From NCBI GenBank assembly GCA_965233625.1, contig OZ247499.1, positions 3,782,001 to 3,846,000 on the forward strand: 64,000 bases of DNA, in the 5' to 3' direction. Numbering within the stretch: position 1 is the stretch's first letter; the number at the start of each line of letters is the position of its first letter. Shown piece after piece: positions 39,398 through 48,466 of the stretch. The DNA is from G965233625 sp965233625. Its GTDB lineage: Bacteria > Planctomycetota > Planctomycetia > Pirellulales > Pirellulaceae. Position numbers and translations under genes: made by a program. The notes below the pieces were generated by a model. It was not told where the DNA came from. It ran no database searches and worked only from the letters and a program-made list of their open reading frames with translations.

Positions 39398-42300
39398 CAC
39401 GCACCTCCACAGACTCAACGGTCAACGGCGTTTCCAGTTGCGGATACTGCTGATGAATAACGCTCAGGATTTCAATCGCCCGTGACTTGTCGCCCACGGC
39501 GCAGGTGGCGGAAATACGCGTGAGAATCTCCGCGGCGATCCGGGCGGCGTCTTCACTGGCTTGGGCTTCCCGTTCTAAAAGCAACAGCGTGCGTTCCTTG
39601 GCCACCCGTCCCCGGTTCACCTGCGAGAGCACCGTTGTCAGGTACGGTTGCAACTCACGCAGCCGCGTTGGATTGCCCGCCGCGTAGGTATCCAGGAAGT
39701 TGCTGGCGAACTGTTGCAGCGACTGCGAAGGATGTTCGCTGAGCTTCATCAGGTATTCCGGCCCGGCTTCATCGGAAAAGTGCCGGGTAATCAGATTGCG
39801 GCCAAACTGCTGTACATCGGGCCGCACGCTGTCGCAGATGGAAACTAGCACCGTTGGTGTTAGTTCGTCCGCGGTCAGCTTTTCGCTGAAGAATTCAAAG
39901 GCGAACGCGCGGGTGTCGTCCCAGCGGGCGTCGGTCAGGCGGATGGCGACGGGCATCTGCTGGCGGATGCGGTCGATGCTGGCCTCGAACATCTGCCAGG
40001 CGGCCTGCCGCACCGTAAGAATCTTGTGCGAGCCGAACTTCACGATCTCTTCCAGCGTGAAGTCCGTCGCCGAATTGTTCAATTGCAGCAACGCTCCGCC
40101 CACTTCCTGTGCCGGTTCGGACCGGGAGCGGAGCAGTTTGGTCGTGGTTTCCGGCGTCAGGTGCGAAAGGTGCGCGGCAAGATCTGTCCGCAGCACCTGC
40201 GAGGCGAAGGTCGGGGCGCCGTCGGGCGAACCGGGGATCAATAGCCGCCGGATCAGTTCATCCGCCATGTTGCGGCCGAAGGCGTTATCGCGGCCTGCCA
40301 GCCGGACGATGGTCTGGCGGATCATCTCGCGGATGCTGGGCTGTTCGTGCATTACCAGCGAACCGAGTAGCTGGACGTTGCTGGTGAGCGTCGCGTCGGG
40401 CAGTCCGTTGATGATGCTGACGCCCGCTTCACGCACTTCCGTCACGGTCGAAGACAACAGCCCGCTGATAACGCCGGGCGGTGGTGCGGTGGCGAACCGC
40501 TGATGCATCCGCACCACTTCCGCCGCAAAAATCTGCACCTGCGGCAACGGACGGGCCAACAGATCGGCAAGGGCGTCTTCGCCTAATCGCGAAATCTCAC
40601 CGGCGAACTTCTCACGCAAAAACGCAGAAGCCGACGCGGCGATCTCGTTGTTGCTCTGCGGAGCGTCTTCCGCATCCGGCTCCAGCGCCAGCATCTTTGC
40701 GATGCACCGCGCAACAATCGCTGCGGCCTGTTGCCCCGTGGGCGGAGTGAACAGCAACTTCGACGCGAACTGCCGGGTGTCTGCATGCGGGCTGAACGCG
40801 ATGGACGCAACGAATTCTGAATCCGCGACAAACGGCGTCGGATTCGCTTCCACCCACGATCGCGCCGCCGACCGGCCCAGTTGATAACCGCAATGCAGCA
40901 CGGCCAGCACCAGCGCGATGTCGGGCGAGGTTGCGTTGTAACGCTGCCTGGCCAGTTCAAAGCCAAATTCCGCTGTGGCTTCGTACCTGGCGCCAAGCAA
41001 CATCTGCAACACGCTGAGGTCAAGCTGCCGGCAGAAGTCTGGCAGAGCGGCCAGCACCTTCACGGCGAATTCGTGCACCTGACGGCACTGGCTTTGCTCC
41101 AGCAGATGCAGCAACACCTGCGGGGTCTGCTCCCACAAGGCGCCGAAGCTTTCTTCGCGTTCGGTCGTCCGGGGCTGCCACTGGCTGGCTTCACCTTCGC
41201 AGTAGAAGCCGCGGCCGGCACGGACGGCGACATAGCGTTTGCTGTTGCCGTAGATGATTTTGTTGAAGGCCCAGGTGTAGCCGAAATCGTCCCAGCGGAC
41301 TCGCGTCGTGTTGTACGTGCCGCGGCGATAGTTGTAGCTGTAGCGCGTTTCGGTACGCGGACGGGCGTCTTCGTCAGTAAAGGCCAGCAGCACACCCGCG
41401 GCCATGCGCGTATAAGTAGTGTCCGCCGCTTCACCCAGGCGGCGCAATGTCCACCAGATACGCCGCTGCAGAAACGCTTTGGTCCGCGGCCGGAACGCCC
41501 GCCAGGTGGCGCTGGCCTGTTCAAAGCGTTTGCCCAGGATGCCAAACACTTCTGCGTCCTGACGGAATTCGGCGCCCTTGAAGATGTAGCGGAACTGCTG
41601 GAAGTAATTCCGTTCCACGGGCGCTGTCTTCAACAACTGCAACAACGCCGGGCGGGTGTGCTGGTTGTCAATAAAATAAAGCGCAGCCAGTACTGCGAAG
41701 TCGCGGGGGCGGCCGCCTTTAAGCAGTTCTTCCAGTTGCGTGCGGAATTCGTCCGCGGGGCCGTTGGTGGCAAGTTCACGCAAGTCGCGCGGCAGATGCT
41801 TAATGTACTGGTTGACCACGGCCGCAAACGCATCGTCGCCAGTGCGGGCGGCAATACTCCGCGCTGCTTCGGCCGCCATCCGCCGGACCATGAACGGCTG
41901 GCGGGTGTTGGTCTGTAAAGAACGCAGCAGATCGTTGTGACTAGCGTCGCCCAGGCGGCCCAGGGTGAAGCAGATGGCGTAGTTCAGTTGCTCATCGCCG
42001 GTATCCACCAGCGTTGGCAGCATCGCACATGCCTCGCCGATACCCAGTTCGCCCGCACGCCACACCGCGCGGGAAAGCTTCCACGCCTTCCCACGACTGG
42101 GCGGGACGTGCCCCTGAGAGATGCGGTTGAGCACGGCAGCCCGGCGTTGATCCTGTCGGTTGCTGGCGCCAGGAGGCGGCGGCGTGCTGGCAGGAGCACT
42201 GCTAGCAAGCTCAACCTGCGGCGGTGGTGGATGATGCCCCGTCGCCGGCGGGGAGGCAGCAGGGGTTACAGGCGTTTCGCTCGAAGTGGCTGCTGGCGTC

Positions 42301-42542
42301 TGACCCGGCCGTTGATAACCTTCGCGTATTTTGCGTTCGACAAGGTTGTCGAACAGCCGCTGCGCCTGCTCAAGCGGCACGCCGGTGACGGTGCGGGTTC
42401 CTTCCTGCATTGTGCCGCCCTGGCGACCATGGCGGAAGTTCACCAGATAGCGGCCGGGGGCGGATTCGCAGAGATCGACCTCGTAGATCTTCTCCACACC
42501 GCGCTGGGTGAGGGTCAACGTGGTTTGTTGAATCAGTTTCAC
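39387..42542 (-). CDS. WGR domain - HEAT/ARM repeat protein, retron accessory
   Basis: 1051-residue protein. An N-terminal WGR domain (about 1-78, KLIQQTTLTLTQRGVEKIYE, VNFRHGRQGGTMQEGTRTV, FDNLVERKIREGY) is followed by a Pro/Ala/Ser-rich linker (about 80-127). The rest, from about 133 to the end, is a long alpha-solenoid of HEAT/ARM-like repeats. The GTG at 42542 aligns with the normal WGR start (KLIQQTT); an ATG at 42593 would add 17 unconserved residues. The WGR domain resembles those of PARP and MolR proteins, which bind nucleic acid. It is the first gene of the retron operon and overlaps the WHSWIM gene by 11 bases. Mechanism unknown; presumably the toxin or its scaffold. Confidence 0.87.
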   Translation of the reverse strand: MKLIQQTTLTLTQRGVEKIYEVDLCESAPGRYLVNFRHGRQGGTMQEGTRTVTGVPLEQAQRLFDNLVERKIREGYQRPGQTPAATSSETPVTPAASPPATGHHPPPPQVELASSAPASTPPPPGASNRQDQRRAAVLNRISQGHVPPSRGKAWKLSRAVWRAGELGIGEACAMLPTLVDTGDEQLNYAICFTLGRLGDASHNDLLRSLQTNTRQPFMVRRMAAEAARSIAARTGDDAFAAVVNQYIKHLPRDLRELATNGPADEFRTQLEELLKGGRPRDFAVLAALYFIDNQHTRPALLQLLKTAPVERNYFQQFRYIFKGAEFRQDAEVFGILGKRFEQASATWRAFRPRTKAFLQRRIWWTLRRLGEAADTTYTRMAAGVLLAFTDEDARPRTETRYSYNYRRGTYNTTRVRWDDFGYTWAFNKIIYGNSKRYVAVRAGRGFYCEGEASQWQPRTTEREESFGALWEQTPQVLLHLLEQSQCRQVHEFAVKVLAALPDFCRQLDLSVLQMLLGARYEATAEFGFELARQRYNATSPDIALVLAVLHCGYQLGRSAARSWVEANPTPFVADSEFVASIAFSPHADTRQFASKLLFTPPTGQQAAAIVARCIAKMLALEPDAEDAPQSNNEIAASASAFLREKFAGEISRLGEDALADLLARPLPQVQIFAAEVVRMHQRFATAPPPGVISGLLSSTVTEVREAGVSIINGLPDATLTSNVQLLGSLVMHEQPSIREMIRQTIVRLAGRDNAFGRNMADELIRRLLIPGSPDGAPTFASQVLRTDLAAHLSHLTPETTTKLLRSRSEPAQEVGGALLQLNNSATDFTLEEIVKFGSHKILTVRQAAWQMFEASIDRIRQQMPVAIRLTDARWDDTRAFAFEFFSEKLTADELTPTVLVSICDSVRPDVQQFGRNLITRHFSDEAGPEYLMKLSEHPSQSLQQFASNFLDTYAAGNPTRLRELQPYLTTVLSQVNRGRVAKERTLLLLEREAQASEDAARIAAEILTRISATCAVGDKSRAIEILSVIHQQYPQLETPLTVESVEVRGGV

Positions 42543-42790
42543 AGCGCGCGATCCGCAGGAACAGAACAGGCCCCGCCTTGCCAACCGGTTCATCTAGCCC
42601 GGTCAACGCAAATTAGCGAAGCAATCGCCGGAAGTTAAAGCGCCGCACACCCGCTGTCAAGCATTTCAGCCAGTCGTGGCGGCAGTCCAAAATGATATTG
42701 CCGGAAGCGGCTTCAATTCATAGACTCGCCTGCGCTCTACGACATTATGGATAGACGCACGACGCGTTCTCTTACTCGCAGGATTTACGG

Positions 42791-44152
42791 ATGAAAAACT
42801 GCATTGTTGCTGGTGGCGGATTTAAAGGAATTATGTCCGCCTACCTGCTCGCCAAAGCCGGGCATCGTGTGACGCTGGTGGAGAAGGCGCCCTTTCTTGG
42901 CGGGATTATGCACTCCCGCGAGTGGAACGGTTTTTTCATCGATAACGGCGTGCACGTCTTTGACTCCGTGCAAAAAGAAGTTGGCGACATTGTCACAGAT
43001 GTGATGGATGGCGACGTCGTGCCCGTGTCTTTCAACTCGGCCAGTGTTTACGGCGATCAGGTAACGCACGGTTTCTCGCTGCCTGATTTTTCGGGCATTT
43101 CCCGGCAGATGCAGGAAAAAATCCTGTTTGAAGTCGTCGAACGCTCCGCTGTCGGCGCCGCCGATTCTCACGACAACCTGCACGACCGGCTGACCGACTT
43201 CTACGGCCCCACGGCTGCGGAACTGATGGGCAGCAGCCTGAAGCATATCTACGACATCGGGCCGGAGAACCTCTCGCCCGAGGCTTTGCGGCAGACCTCG
43301 TTCCACCGCCTGCGTTTTCTCCCCGATGCGATGGCCCTGATCCTGAAGGCCAACCCGCAACTGGACGACCGCCTGGCCGCGAAACGGGCCAGTCTGGGCA
43401 AGATCGACGATTTCGTCTCGCTGTATCCCGGCAAACGCGGCATGCGTGGCTTCTGTGAGAAGGTGCTCATCAAGCTGCAAGAGATGGGGATCGACATCCG
43501 CCTGAAAGATTCGCTGTCGGATATTCAGCTGACCGAAACCGGCGTCCAGGCCAAGCTGAAAGATGACGAAACCATCACGGCCGATCACCTGATCTGGGCC
43601 AGCGAACTGCCAGGCCTCGCCGAAGCATGGCTGGGCGAAGATCAGATTTCGCAGCATGTTTATCGCACACCGATGCTACTGTACGCCTTCCAGACGCATG
43701 TGGATCGCATTTACGATTGCACCTACTTCCAGCACTTCACACCCGGCGCATACGCCTACCGCAGCGCCGCAGCAGGCCGTTACAGCCATCAGATCCGCGA
43801 AGACGGTTCCACCTTCATCACCTGCGAGTGCCCGGCTTCAATCGACTCTGAAAGGTGGGAGAACGCCGAGGCGAACGCACCGGCTGTGTGGCAGGAATGC
43901 ATCGACATCGGCCTGATCTCCGGGCAGGAAGGCTTCGACGACTACAACGTATTGCGTGCAAAAGTCACCCACCGCATGCCGAAACCCGGCTACGGCGCCG
44001 CCTGCGATGCATTGCAGGAGAAAGTGGAAGCCACGGATTCGCGGATCATTCTGCCTTCACGCCACGCCTTCAACCGCCGCGAAATCTTCTACACGCTGAC
44101 CGGGCTGCCGGAAATCGTCGCCGGCGAGAAGACCAGCCGTCACGCTGCCTAA
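42791..44152 (+). CDS. FAD/NAD(P)-binding amine-oxidase-like protein
   Basis: 453-residue flavoprotein of the protoporphyrinogen-oxidase/UDP-galactopyranose-mutase-like group. N-terminal dinucleotide motif MKNCIVAGGGFKGIMSAYLL with the acidic residue in VTLVEKAP, then GGIMHSREWNGFFIDNGVHVF, a common flavin-binding segment of these enzymes. C-terminal MPKPGYGAACDAL and ILPSRHAFNRREI look like substrate or flavin contacts. It is the first gene of the surface-glycan side of the window, so a role in sugar or lipid-carrier modification is inferred, not shown. Upstream 42597-42790 holds no gene. Confidence 0.8.
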   Translation: MKNCIVAGGGFKGIMSAYLLAKAGHRVTLVEKAPFLGGIMHSREWNGFFIDNGVHVFDSVQKEVGDIVTDVMDGDVVPVSFNSASVYGDQVTHGFSLPDFSGISRQMQEKILFEVVERSAVGAADSHDNLHDRLTDFYGPTAAELMGSSLKHIYDIGPENLSPEALRQTSFHRLRFLPDAMALILKANPQLDDRLAAKRASLGKIDDFVSLYPGKRGMRGFCEKVLIKLQEMGIDIRLKDSLSDIQLTETGVQAKLKDDETITADHLIWASELPGLAEAWLGEDQISQHVYRTPMLLYAFQTHVDRIYDCTYFQHFTPGAYAYRSAAAGRYSHQIREDGSTFITCECPASIDSERWENAEANAPAVWQECIDIGLISGQEGFDDYNVLRAKVTHRMPKPGYGAACDALQEKVEATDSRIILPSRHAFNRREIFYTLTGLPEIVAGEKTSRHAA

Positions 44153-44176
44153 GCGCAGAGAATATCGCTGAAACAT

Positions 44177-44216
44177 CGAAAGGGCTTGGTGGTTCATCCG
44201 CCGAGCCTTTTTCTAT
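44177..44216 (+). terminator. Rho-independent terminator after the flavoprotein gene
   Basis: GGGCTTGGTGG and CCGCCGAGCC form a stem with several G-T pairs around TTCAT, followed by TTTTTCT. It lies about 25 bases after the stop codon and just before the IS-interrupted repeat. Confidence 0.6.
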
Positions 44217-44232
44217 TAAGGCCCGTAGGGCA

Positions 44233-44241
44233 GGCTCCGCC
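44233..44241. repeat. Target-site duplication, left copy (9 bp)
   Basis: GGCTCCGCC directly before the left terminal inverted repeat; the identical copy is at 45787-45795. A 9-bp duplication suits the IS4 family. Confidence 0.85.
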
Positions 44242-45786
44242 CAATGGTACTAAGTTTGTTTTTTGGTTTTTCGGTTTCTACTTTTCTGGACGCGTTGGTC
44301 TCGTGGGCGGTGGTGTTTTCGACCGGGGCGGAAGTGGGCGTGGTGACTTGCGAGGCGGTTGAGCAAGCGCGGGATGAGAACGGCTTCGACGTGCCCGGTT
44401 GAGCTGATGACCAGCAGCGGCGTGAGAGCCAGCAGTTCGATCAACGCGTTTTTGAAACTGATCCGTAACGGATCGGCGTCGTGGGCTTCTGCGGCCTGTA
44501 CGATCAGCCACCGCGTTAGAAAGTACAGAATGACATGGCCGGCCACTTCGTACTGAACAGCCGCGGCGGTGCGTGAACGGATGGCTGTCATCGCCTGGGT
44601 TACTTTTAATTCGTAAAAGGTGGTTTCGATTTCCCACCGGCGATGATATAGCCCTTGCGAGAGACGGAGTGTTCCCTCTTCCTCCCTGTTCGCCAGGTGA
44701 ATCCATTGCTCGCGTGCGACCTGCTGGTCACACAGCACGTTGGTCACCAGTGCGGTCGGGCGGAAGCCGGGGATGTGGTATTCGATCAGACGCAGCTGGA
44801 TGCTGCGGGGGTAATCGCCGCACTGGTTGGCCTTGGACGGCTGCCACTCCACGAGCCAGTCCTGCGGCCCCAGCGGGCGGATTTTCCGGGGTTTCACGCT
44901 GGGATAAAGCCGGATCGCAAAGAATGCATGCTGGGTTTGAATCTGGTGAAACAACTGGAAGCACCAGAAGCCCTGATCCATCAGCACCAGATCGTTGCAG
45001 CGTAACCCGTCAAGCAGCCGCCGGGCGATGGTTCTTTCGCCCTCTGCGAGGGGCGTCAGTTCATAGCGGAAAGGAAGTCTTGCCAGCGGGAACTGCAACA
45101 TGACCATCCGCGCCTGAGCACGCTTGCTGTGGCCGTTGGCAGCGGCTCCAAAATGCTTCAACAGCGTTTTGCGGTTGGGCAGACTCAGCGTCGTACCGTC
45201 GAGCGCCAACAGGCGGAATCCGTTCCAGAATAGATGCCCGCCGTGCGACTGCTGAAAGCTTTCGACCAGCCGTTCCAGCAGCGCCACCCAGAACTGCCAC
45301 GGCAGACGGCGCCGCGCCTGGACAAAGGCTTCTTCAGAAACCGACGCCGGGTCGTCGCTGCGAGGGTCGTGCCTGGATCGCTTGACGGGCGAGTTCCGCC
45401 CGGCCTGGCGGCGTTGCTTCCGGATACTCGCGAGCCGGGTGTGACAATAATACTCGCTATCCTGCAGCCACTTGAGCGTTGTGGTCAGCACCTGGGCGAA
45501 GGAAAGGGAAGGATCGATGGCCGAGTAAACCGCCAACATCACCATCGAAGGCGCCCACAACGAGCCACACCCCATCGCTACGTCCGCCGCACAGGCAGCG
45601 TCCTGAATCAACGACGCCGGCAGCAGATTCTGAAACGCCCGGAAGCCATGCCGCCGGATCTCTTCCCACGCCTGCGTCTTACGTTTATCCTTAAACACGT
45701 GCGAGTCCTCCTGACTAAGTGTTTGTGATGATTCACTAAGTCAACGAGGGCTCGCATTTTAAGTCAATACAAACTTAGTACCATTG
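44242..45786 (-). mobile_element. IS4-family insertion sequence, 1545 bp
   Basis: Ends in perfect 18-bp terminal inverted repeats (CAATGGTACTAAGTTTGT at 44242-44259 and its complement at 45769-45786), flanked by a 9-bp target duplication GGCTCCGCC. It encodes one intact transposase. Integrity of both ends and of the gene suggests recent or ongoing activity. The insertion point is the centre of a palindromic repeat arm. Confidence 0.92.
44250..45698 (-). CDS. IS4-family DDE transposase
   Basis: 482-residue DDE transposase. The IS4 signature Y-x2-R-x3-E-x6-K is exact in YHRRWEIETTFYELK. The first catalytic Asp is in LLALDGTTL, the second in LVLMDQGFW, and the Glu is in the signature. A basic C-terminal tail (HRPRDQRVQKSRNRKTKKQT) follows the last helix. 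The reading frame is intact from ATG 45698 to a stop inside the left terminal repeat. It catalyses cut-and-paste movement of the element that carries it. Confidence 0.93.
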   Translation of the reverse strand: MFKDKRKTQAWEEIRRHGFRAFQNLLPASLIQDAACAADVAMGCGSLWAPSMVMLAVYSAIDPSLSFAQVLTTTLKWLQDSEYYCHTRLASIRKQRRQAGRNSPVKRSRHDPRSDDPASVSEEAFVQARRRLPWQFWVALLERLVESFQQSHGGHLFWNGFRLLALDGTTLSLPNRKTLLKHFGAAANGHSKRAQARMVMLQFPLARLPFRYELTPLAEGERTIARRLLDGLRCNDLVLMDQGFWCFQLFHQIQTQHAFFAIRLYPSVKPRKIRPLGPQDWLVEWQPSKANQCGDYPRSIQLRLIEYHIPGFRPTALVTNVLCDQQVAREQWIHLANREEEGTLRLSQGLYHRRWEIETTFYELKVTQAMTAIRSRTAAAVQYEVAGHVILYFLTRWLIVQAAEAHDADPLRISFKNALIELLALTPLLVISSTGHVEAVLIPRLLNRLASHHAHFRPGRKHHRPRDQRVQKSRNRKTKKQT

Positions 45787-45795
45787 GGCTCCGCC
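45787..45795. repeat. Target-site duplication, right copy (9 bp)
   Basis: GGCTCCGCC immediately after the right terminal inverted repeat, identical to 44233-44241. Confidence 0.85.
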
Positions 45796-46020
45796 TGCCG
45801 TCCTGGCGGGAGCCATTTGTCATTAGCGCTCCATTACCTTCGTCCATCACATCTTTAGTTTGCTTCAAACCGTATCCGGGCAAATTCGTAGAAGTCTGCC
45901 CCCCTCTCCGATAACATCAACGGCCGTCGTTGATTCAAAGCATTAGAAAGGCAGGCGGAGCCTGCCCTACTGCTATTGGAATCTGGCCAGTCACCCAAGG
46001 ACAAACCTTAGCGCATAAGA

Positions 46021-46053
46021 AAATCTGCTAAGACTTTTTCTCTCAGCAGATTT
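46021..46053 (-). terminator. Hairpin terminator of the minus-strand glycan genes
   Basis: AAATCTGCT (46021-46029) and AGCAGATTT (46045-46053) form a perfect 9-bp stem. On the minus strand TTTTCTTA follows it; on the plus strand ATTCTTTTT follows, so it may work in both directions. It lies 31 bases past the FkbM gene stop. Confidence 0.6.
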
Positions 46054-46083
46054 ATTCTTTTTGTCAGCGACTGCCATGAAAGC

Positions 46084-46863
46084 CTATGCCGCAGCGGCGG
46101 CTTTGCGGGCTGCGCGGCGCATCTGTCGGGCGGCGCGCCACTTCAGTCTCCAGTGACGCCAGGTGCTGGCCGCCTTACTGCATTTCTGCTGATCGACAAG
46201 CGTAATGTTCCACTTATCTTCCCGCGCGATGGCGTAGCCAAAGCGGATCAGAGCGTCGATCTGCGCAAGCGTTTCCTTCCGCTGCAACCCGTTCAATGCC
46301 CGGTCAAACTCGACGCAGAGAACCTGCGGGAAGATGTCCGAGGCGATCATATCCGCCAGGACCTCGTTTTCTGCGCCTTCGATATCCAGCTTCAGCAGGT
46401 CGATCTTGTCGTGTCCAAGTTCCTGCATGATGGTCTGCAGACGTTTGCAATCTGCTTCAAAATACGTGTCTGTTTTTTGCAGATTGACAATCGAATGAGA
46501 CACGTGCTCTTCATTCTTGGGCGCGTAGAATCTGGTTTTCACATCTTTGTCAAAAACACCCACGGGATGAAACTCAAAGTTTTCTTTCAGATTTTCCGCG
46601 GAAATCTTATACACCTGATCCGGGTCGCCGTTAATTGGCATCGGCGTATTTTGTGCGACAGCATGATGGATCGCCTGGACATGATCCGCGGACCGTGGCG
46701 TCGGGTCGAAGGTGTAAACCTTGCAACCGTGTTCCTCCGCAAGTTTGACGTCAAACGAAATATCTTCGCCGGCGCCGACGCAGTAACAGATGGCGTTTTC
46801 GGGCAGCAGGTCGACAGGAATGGACCAGCCACCGTACTTGGTGCCCAGGTGAGTGAGGTTCAT
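46084..46863 (-). CDS. FkbM-family methyltransferase
   Basis: 259-residue SAM-dependent O-methyltransferase of the FkbM family. SAM-binding motif region AICYCVGAGEDISFDVKLAE with VYTFDPTP, and the family segment HDKIDLLKLDIEGAENEVL. A basic Ala/Arg-rich tail closes the protein. In surface-glycan loci these enzymes methylate sugar hydroxyls. It is the last gene of the minus-strand set (glycosyltransferase, methyltransferase, this gene). Confidence 0.88.
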   Translation of the reverse strand: MNLTHLGTKYGGWSIPVDLLPENAICYCVGAGEDISFDVKLAEEHGCKVYTFDPTPRSADHVQAIHHAVAQNTPMPINGDPDQVYKISAENLKENFEFHPVGVFDKDVKTRFYAPKNEEHVSHSIVNLQKTDTYFEADCKRLQTIMQELGHDKIDLLKLDIEGAENEVLADMIASDIFPQVLCVEFDRALNGLQRKETLAQIDALIRFGYAIAREDKWNITLVDQQKCSKAASTWRHWRLKWRAARQMRRAARKAAAAA

Positions 46864-46945
46864 CTAAAGTATCCTTTCAATAGATTAACGAATAATGTTC
46901 CGCAGTCTGGTGAACTCAGTTTCGCCAGCCCAGGTTGCAAGCCTT

Positions 46946-48349
46946 TTACTTCTTTCTGCTCATCAGATAGATCACCCGGCCACCTGGTTCTTCGACGTTG
47001 AACTGCTCGACGATGTCGAACTGGGTCTGCATCGCAGCTTCAAAACCTTCGATCGTGTACTGGTCGAAGATGTCTTTGCGGCCCGAAAGCAGACGTTTGA
47101 CCTGCGGGTCGGACTTGGGCACCCACTCGATGATCAACTGTTTGCACGTCTCTGCGAAGTAGCTGGCGATGCGATCCAGCGGCGTGTTGTTGGCGATTGC
47201 CAGATGATGCACCAAGGCGAGCGCCATGCCGATGTCGCACGGTCCGCGTTGCGCGAGCGAGGGCCGCTCGGCATGCGACCAGCCGATGGCGGGCGTCGGG
47301 TTGGTCAGGTCGATACAGGCCGGCGTCAGCAGCTTCTCGTCGTTCGCTTTGCCCGCTAGGTAATTCTGTTCCACGCAGGCGGGGTCGATATCCAGCGACA
47401 GCACACTGGCGCCGCGCTGACTTGCCAGCCGGCTGTATACGCCGGTATTGGCGCCAAAGTCCCAGACGGTTTCTGGCTTGTGTTGGTCGAGCCAGCCGGA
47501 AATGCTTTCGTGTTTCTTCCGGGCGGTGTCATCCGTGTAGGTGTTGTTGCTGTAATAGTCGGCCCACTCGGTGCCGGCAGCGTGATAGCTGAGGCTATCA
47601 ACGAAGTCACGCAGGCTGGTGATTAGGTTCTTCAGCGCGGCCAGCGATAGCTTCATCGTCTTCGGCGCCGGGCGATCGGTCTGCGTATCGCCGTGTTTGC
47701 GGATCATAGCCGCGTGCCAGTGGATATGCACCTGGCTGCCGAGGCTCAACCGGCTGGTCATCGGCAGCAGCCGCGAAGTCAGTTCCAGCGGGATACCATC
47801 AATGTGCATGGCCATCAGCTTGTTCAAGCCGATATCCACCTTCGACATCAGTAGCAGCGGCGCCACAAAATGGCGGCAGAACTGCCCGTAGGCTTCCCAC
47901 GGCTTCGATTCTTCATACATGCCCAAGGAGAGCGTGTCGATGAACACCGGCCGGCAACCGTCGTATTGCACGTTGAAGGCGCTGGCGTCTTTCAGAGACA
48001 TGCCGTGTTCCAGGGCTTCGAGCTGAATCTTCAGCGTTAGCAGCGCCGCATCTTTCAACTGCGAGAACGACCATTCGTAAGGAAAGGTCAGCAGCGGAAG
48101 TTCGCGTGGCTTGAGAATGAAGGCGGCATCCTCCGTCACCCGTTCTTCCAGACTGACCGTCTCCGCTTCGATCAGCCAGCCTTTCGAGACAAGCTTCTCG
48201 TGCAGGCCGCTGTCGTGCAGATGCTGAAATTCGTCCGCAAAACACTTATTCACCTGCCGGTAAAGCGCACCGTCTTCACCACGGAACATGAAACCGCTGG
48301 GGTCGCGGAACGACGAGGGATGAACGGCGGGCTGCAGGGCAGTGCTCAT
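46946..48349 (-). CDS. Two-part SAM methyltransferase (NoeA-like)
   Basis: 467-residue protein with an N-terminal domain of unknown role (about 1-280, with ALLTLKIQLEALEHGMSLKD and NVQYDGCRPVFIDTLSLG) and a C-terminal class I methyltransferase (about 285-467). The methyltransferase has the SAM motif VWDFGANTGVYSRLASQRGA, SLDIDPACVEQNY and GMALALVHHLAIANNT. The overall layout resembles nodulation NoeA-like proteins. It probably modifies a glycan or its lipid carrier. It is followed after about 80 bases by the FkbM gene. Confidence 0.8.
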   Translation of the reverse strand: MSTALQPAVHPSSFRDPSGFMFRGEDGALYRQVNKCFADEFQHLHDSGLHEKLVSKGWLIEAETVSLEERVTEDAAFILKPRELPLLTFPYEWSFSQLKDAALLTLKIQLEALEHGMSLKDASAFNVQYDGCRPVFIDTLSLGMYEESKPWEAYGQFCRHFVAPLLLMSKVDIGLNKLMAMHIDGIPLELTSRLLPMTSRLSLGSQVHIHWHAAMIRKHGDTQTDRPAPKTMKLSLAALKNLITSLRDFVDSLSYHAAGTEWADYYSNNTYTDDTARKKHESISGWLDQHKPETVWDFGANTGVYSRLASQRGASVLSLDIDPACVEQNYLAGKANDEKLLTPACIDLTNPTPAIGWSHAERPSLAQRGPCDIGMALALVHHLAIANNTPLDRIASYFAETCKQLIIEWVPKSDPQVKRLLSGRKDIFDQYTIEGFEAAMQTQFDIVEQFNVEEPGGRVIYLMSRKK

Positions 48350-48466
48350 AACGTGACTTCTATTTCAGAATGACTGTACGGGCGCCAACGCGTACGAATC
48401 TTCGTATTTTGAGGATTCAAACGGTTTTTAACGGTTGTAAAGTGCAGCATTCCCGCCTGAGGGCCT

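Larger units (their letters stand above)
44225..45970. repeat. Inverted-repeat element R4, interrupted by an IS4-family element
   Basis: The left arm is GTAGGGCAGGCTCCGCC at 44225-44241, continued by TGCC after the insertion at 45796-45799. Its inverted partner is at 45950-45970 (21 bases). Removing the insertion restores a perfect 21-bp inverted pair about 150 bases apart. Each arm is itself a near palindrome (GGCAGGC-TCC-GCCTGCC). The arms resemble R1. No gene lies in 45800-45949. Confidence 0.75.
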
